The position numbers were made by a program, and so were the translations under genes. This document shows, piece after piece, positions 61,554 to 64,000 of a stretch of 64,000 nucleotides of DNA (positions are counted from its first letter, which is position 1; each line of letters starts with the position of its first letter). The notes beneath the pieces were generated by a model. That model was not told the origin of the DNA, did no database searches, and worked only from the letters and a program-made list of their open reading frames with translations. The stretch lies in assembly GCA_902509905.1 (NCBI GenBank), contig CABWZI010000002.1, positions 56,536 to 120,535 of the forward strand, given 5' to 3'. This stretch comes from an uncultured Gammaproteobacteria bacterium. GTDB taxonomy: Bacteria; Pseudomonadota; Gammaproteobacteria; PS1; Pseudothioglobaceae.

Positions 61554-63854
61554 ATGAGAGTTTCAAATATTAGATATGATGGAGATTGTGAAACCTATCA
61601 AATCCATGGTGGTGAAGCGATCTCGATAGATTTAAAAAAAGGCGATTCAGTAGAAGTTGTAGATGTTGAAGGAGATCAAAATTGCAGTGTTTTAGCATTT
61701 GACTCTAAAAAAGTTTCCGCATTAAACTCCTTAAATTGGAGAACAAAGCCGAACAAAAAAACAAATAAAATTCCCTCTAAAGATTGCTCAGAAGTTCTTA
61801 TAGAGGTTCTCAATTCAAATAACATTAATTCAAAAGAGCTTAATAGCACCGAGCTATTTTCAGATTCAAGTCCGGCTAAATCGCGTCAATCCTTTTACAT
61901 AGATAATGACCTGATGTGTGTGTTTGATGCTGAGGGTGGTCCGATGCTGGTCGATCAGCAAAATTCACCAACAGAGATTTTGATTAATGTTCTCAGAAAA
62001 AATCCAACAAAACCTTCTGAGCGTTTACCTGAAGCTCTAGCAAAACCATCACAAGAGATTCGAGTCAAAGATTCCACTGCGGTTGCTTATAAAGTTAAAG
62101 CAGGAGAGTACATTCAAATCATAGATGTCGAAGGTCAACAGTGTTCAGATTTTCAAGCTTTTTTAGTTCAAGATTTAAATAATAATGTTGAGTTGTGTCT
62201 TGATCCGACGGTGACTCGTTCACAAATGCTGGCCAGTTATCCTGCCCCAGGGACTCACGACAAGTTTTATAACCAAAACTCGATACCACTAGTTGAGGTG
62301 ATTCAAGATACGGTTTGTCGTCACGACACTTTCGGTCTGGCATGTAACGCTAAGTATTACGAGGATCGCGGCTTCCCAGGCCACATAAGTTGTACAGATA
62401 ACTTTAATTCTTCTCTGGCTGAGTATGGAGTTAAACCGCGAAGAAACTGGGCTGCAGTGAATCTCTTCTTTAATACCGCTATAGAAGAGTGCCATTCATT
62501 GACTTCGGATGTCTCTTGGTCAAGGCCTGGAGATTACGTTTTATTGAGAGCAGTTGACGACCTTGTATGCGTCTCTTCAGCTTGTCCAGATGACACAACC
62601 TCAGCCAATGGCTGGAATCCAACTGATATTCATGTTAGGATTTATGACGAATCTAATAATTTTTCATCGGCAACGGCTTTTAGGCCTGACCCACAATCCA
62701 TTCCGACTATGACAAAAGAAACTGGTTTTCACAAAAATACTTCTAAATTAACTAAAAACTTTGACAACTATAACGGCTATTGGTTACCGCTTGAATATGA
62801 AAATTTGGGGGCAATCAAAGAGTACTGGCAGTGCCGTGAAGGGGTGGTCATGATTGACCTCGCGCCGCTGAGAAAGTTTGAAGTGTATGGTCAAGATGCC
62901 GAGGCTTTGATGCAGTATGCCATTACTAAGGATGTGCGTAAGCTAGCCATTGGACAGGTGGTCTACTCAGCAATGTGCTATGACAACGGCTGTATGGTAG
63001 ATGATGGAACGCTTTTCCGACTGGATGAAAATAACTTCCGCTGGATTGGCGGTTCTGATGATGGTGGTAAACTGCTCAGAAAGATTGCAGAGGATAGGGG
63101 TCTGGATGTTCGAGTCAAGTCCTCTACAGACCAACTTCATAACGTAGCAGTTCAAGGGCCAAAAAGTAGAGAGACCCTATCTAAAATTATTTGGACACCC
63201 AAATTACAGACCACGATAGAAGACCTTAAATGGTTTCGTTTCACGATTGGACGAATTGGTGGTGAGTTTGGTATACCTGTGATGGTTTCCAGAACGGGTT
63301 ATTCTGGTGAGCTTGGTTATGAGGTATTCGCTCATCCTAAAGATTGCGAGGCCGTTTGGGATGCAATCGCAGAGGCTGGTGAGGAGTTTGGTATCTGTCC
63401 TCTTGGGCTTAATGCGCTTGATATGCTTCGCATTGAGGCCGGCTTAATCTTTGCAGGTTATGAGTTCTGTGACCAGACAGATCCATTCGAGGCTGGTATT
63501 TCGTTTACAGTTCCGCTCAAGACTAAAGAGGATGATTTTTCTGGAAAAGAATCTTTAATTCTTCGCAAGAATTCTCCACAAAGAGTATTGGTTGGGTTAG
63601 AATTAGATAGTAATGAGGTTGCGCTCCATGGAGATGGGGTGTATATTGGAAAGCAACAGATTGGAATAATTACCAGTGCAACGCGTTCGCCAATTCTTAA
63701 AAAGAACATTGCACTATGCAGAATTTCAGTTTCAGAATCCGAGATTGGTACTGAAGTTGAGGTAGGAAAATTAGATGGACATCATAAAAGGTTAGCCGCA
63801 AAAGTTGTTCGCTTTCCGTTTTATGACCCTGAAAAAACTAGAGTTCGGATGTAG
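61554..63854 (+). CDS. DUF1989-GcvT fusion aminomethyltransferase
   Basis: This 766-aa protein has three parts. Residues 1-140 resemble the first half of DUF1989 (GDSVEVVDVEGDQNCSVLAF at 30-49). Residues 165-365 form a full DUF1989 (urea-carboxylase-associated) domain, with IIDVEGQQCSDFQAF, CRHDTFGLAC and RPGDYVLLRA. Residues 395-766 are a GcvT-type folate-binding domain with VVMIDLAPLRKFEVYGQDAE, MVDDGTLFRL, SRTGYSGELGYEVF and GLNALDMLRIEAGL. It probably transfers a methyl or methylene group from an N-methylated substrate to tetrahydrofolate. The substrate may be N-methylglutamate. Confidence 0.82.
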   Translation: MRVSNIRYDGDCETYQIHGGEAISIDLKKGDSVEVVDVEGDQNCSVLAFDSKKVSALNSLNWRTKPNKKTNKIPSKDCSEVLIEVLNSNNINSKELNSTELFSDSSPAKSRQSFYIDNDLMCVFDAEGGPMLVDQQNSPTEILINVLRKNPTKPSERLPEALAKPSQEIRVKDSTAVAYKVKAGEYIQIIDVEGQQCSDFQAFLVQDLNNNVELCLDPTVTRSQMLASYPAPGTHDKFYNQNSIPLVEVIQDTVCRHDTFGLACNAKYYEDRGFPGHISCTDNFNSSLAEYGVKPRRNWAAVNLFFNTAIEECHSLTSDVSWSRPGDYVLLRAVDDLVCVSSACPDDTTSANGWNPTDIHVRIYDESNNFSSATAFRPDPQSIPTMTKETGFHKNTSKLTKNFDNYNGYWLPLEYENLGAIKEYWQCREGVVMIDLAPLRKFEVYGQDAEALMQYAITKDVRKLAIGQVVYSAMCYDNGCMVDDGTLFRLDENNFRWIGGSDDGGKLLRKIAEDRGLDVRVKSSTDQLHNVAVQGPKSRETLSKIIWTPKLQTTIEDLKWFRFTIGRIGGEFGIPVMVSRTGYSGELGYEVFAHPKDCEAVWDAIAEAGEEFGICPLGLNALDMLRIEAGLIFAGYEFCDQTDPFEAGISFTVPLKTKEDDFSGKESLILRKNSPQRVLVGLELDSNEVALHGDGVYIGKQQIGIITSATRSPILKKNIALCRISVSESEIGTEVEVGKLDGHHKRLAAKVVRFPFYDPEKTRVRM

Positions 63855-64000
63855 TTTTTTCAGTAAAGGAATATCTCAGATAAGTAATTGTATTTGAGAT
63901 TGTAAGTGTGATTTTTAGGACTATATTTGTTATAAAAATCATTTTTAAGTTGAATGTTTTAAGGTTTTTATAGTCTTAAAAATGTTTAATTAATTAAATA
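63855..64000. other. Downstream end of the window
   Basis: No gene is seen in these 146 bp. An inverted repeat, TTTTTAGGACTATA (63912-63925) and TATAGTCTTAAAAA (63969-63982), pairs over 14 bp with one G-U and a 43-base loop. Confidence 0.5.

Overview
The window is 64 kb of AT-rich, densely packed bacterial chromosome. Several things point to a free-living marine gammaproteobacterium: the thrS-infC-rpmI-rplT-pheST-ihfA block, system I cytochrome c maturation genes (ccm), PpiD, MtgA, and the small, tight gene arrangement. The closest overall fit from recall is the SUP05/Arctic96BD-19 (Thioglobus-like) group. That placement is inference, since no 16S gene is present. The sucAB genes argue for a complete or near-complete TCA cycle and some heterotrophy.

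Layout. 1-4.9 kb: rpsF, cutC, mtgA, tsaB, ccmC-ccmD-ccmE-ccmG and an HU gene. 4.9-8.9 kb: tRNA-Val and tRNA-Asp, followed by a 3.9-kb island. The island lies between the 3' end of tRNA-Asp and a second copy of that 3' end. It carries six genes, mostly of unknown function, and no integrase. 9.2-12.2 kb: a four-gene minus-strand operon with a zinc-ribbon protein, two membrane proteins and an SPFH/SHOCT protein. 12.5-26.8 kb: a DoeB-like deacylase, a threonine-aldolase-like enzyme, ppiD, fabI, lspA, a DUF1566 protein, recJ, two secreted proteins, a DUF1501/DUF1800 pair and an MFS transporter. 26.9-33.7 kb: the translation operon, whose infC has an AUU start. 33.7-47.1 kb: mixed housekeeping genes (AI-2E-type permease, esterase, msrA, moeB-like, tRNA-Pro, a ferritin-like gene with a Fur box, DMT and MATE transporters, pirin, a lipoprotein subtilase with a barrel-like C-terminus, a glutamine amidotransferase, def). 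47.4-49.9 kb: an Amt transporter with a tiny membrane-protein gene, and a PhyH-type dioxygenase. 49.9-53.7 kb: sucB and sucA.

54.1-63.9 kb is the most distinctive part. It holds a homocysteine S-methyltransferase, an XRE-cupin regulator, a glutamine-synthetase-family ligase, three genes matching the domains of N-methylglutamate synthase (mgsABC/glxBCD type), an unknown 128-aa protein, and a 766-aa protein that joins DUF1989-like domains to a GcvT-type aminomethyltransferase. With the nearby amt gene this looks like a methylated-amine or related one-carbon/nitrogen salvage module. A ligase would make a gamma-glutamyl amide, the synthase would convert it to an N-substituted glutamate, and a folate-dependent GcvT-like enzyme could remove the methyl group in place of the usual N-methylglutamate dehydrogenase. 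No mgdABCD genes are visible before the window ends.

Regulatory sequence around this module includes a strong sigma70-type promoter whose -10 lies in a perfect 12-bp palindrome, and a terminator-like hairpin directly before the ribosome binding site of the ligase gene.
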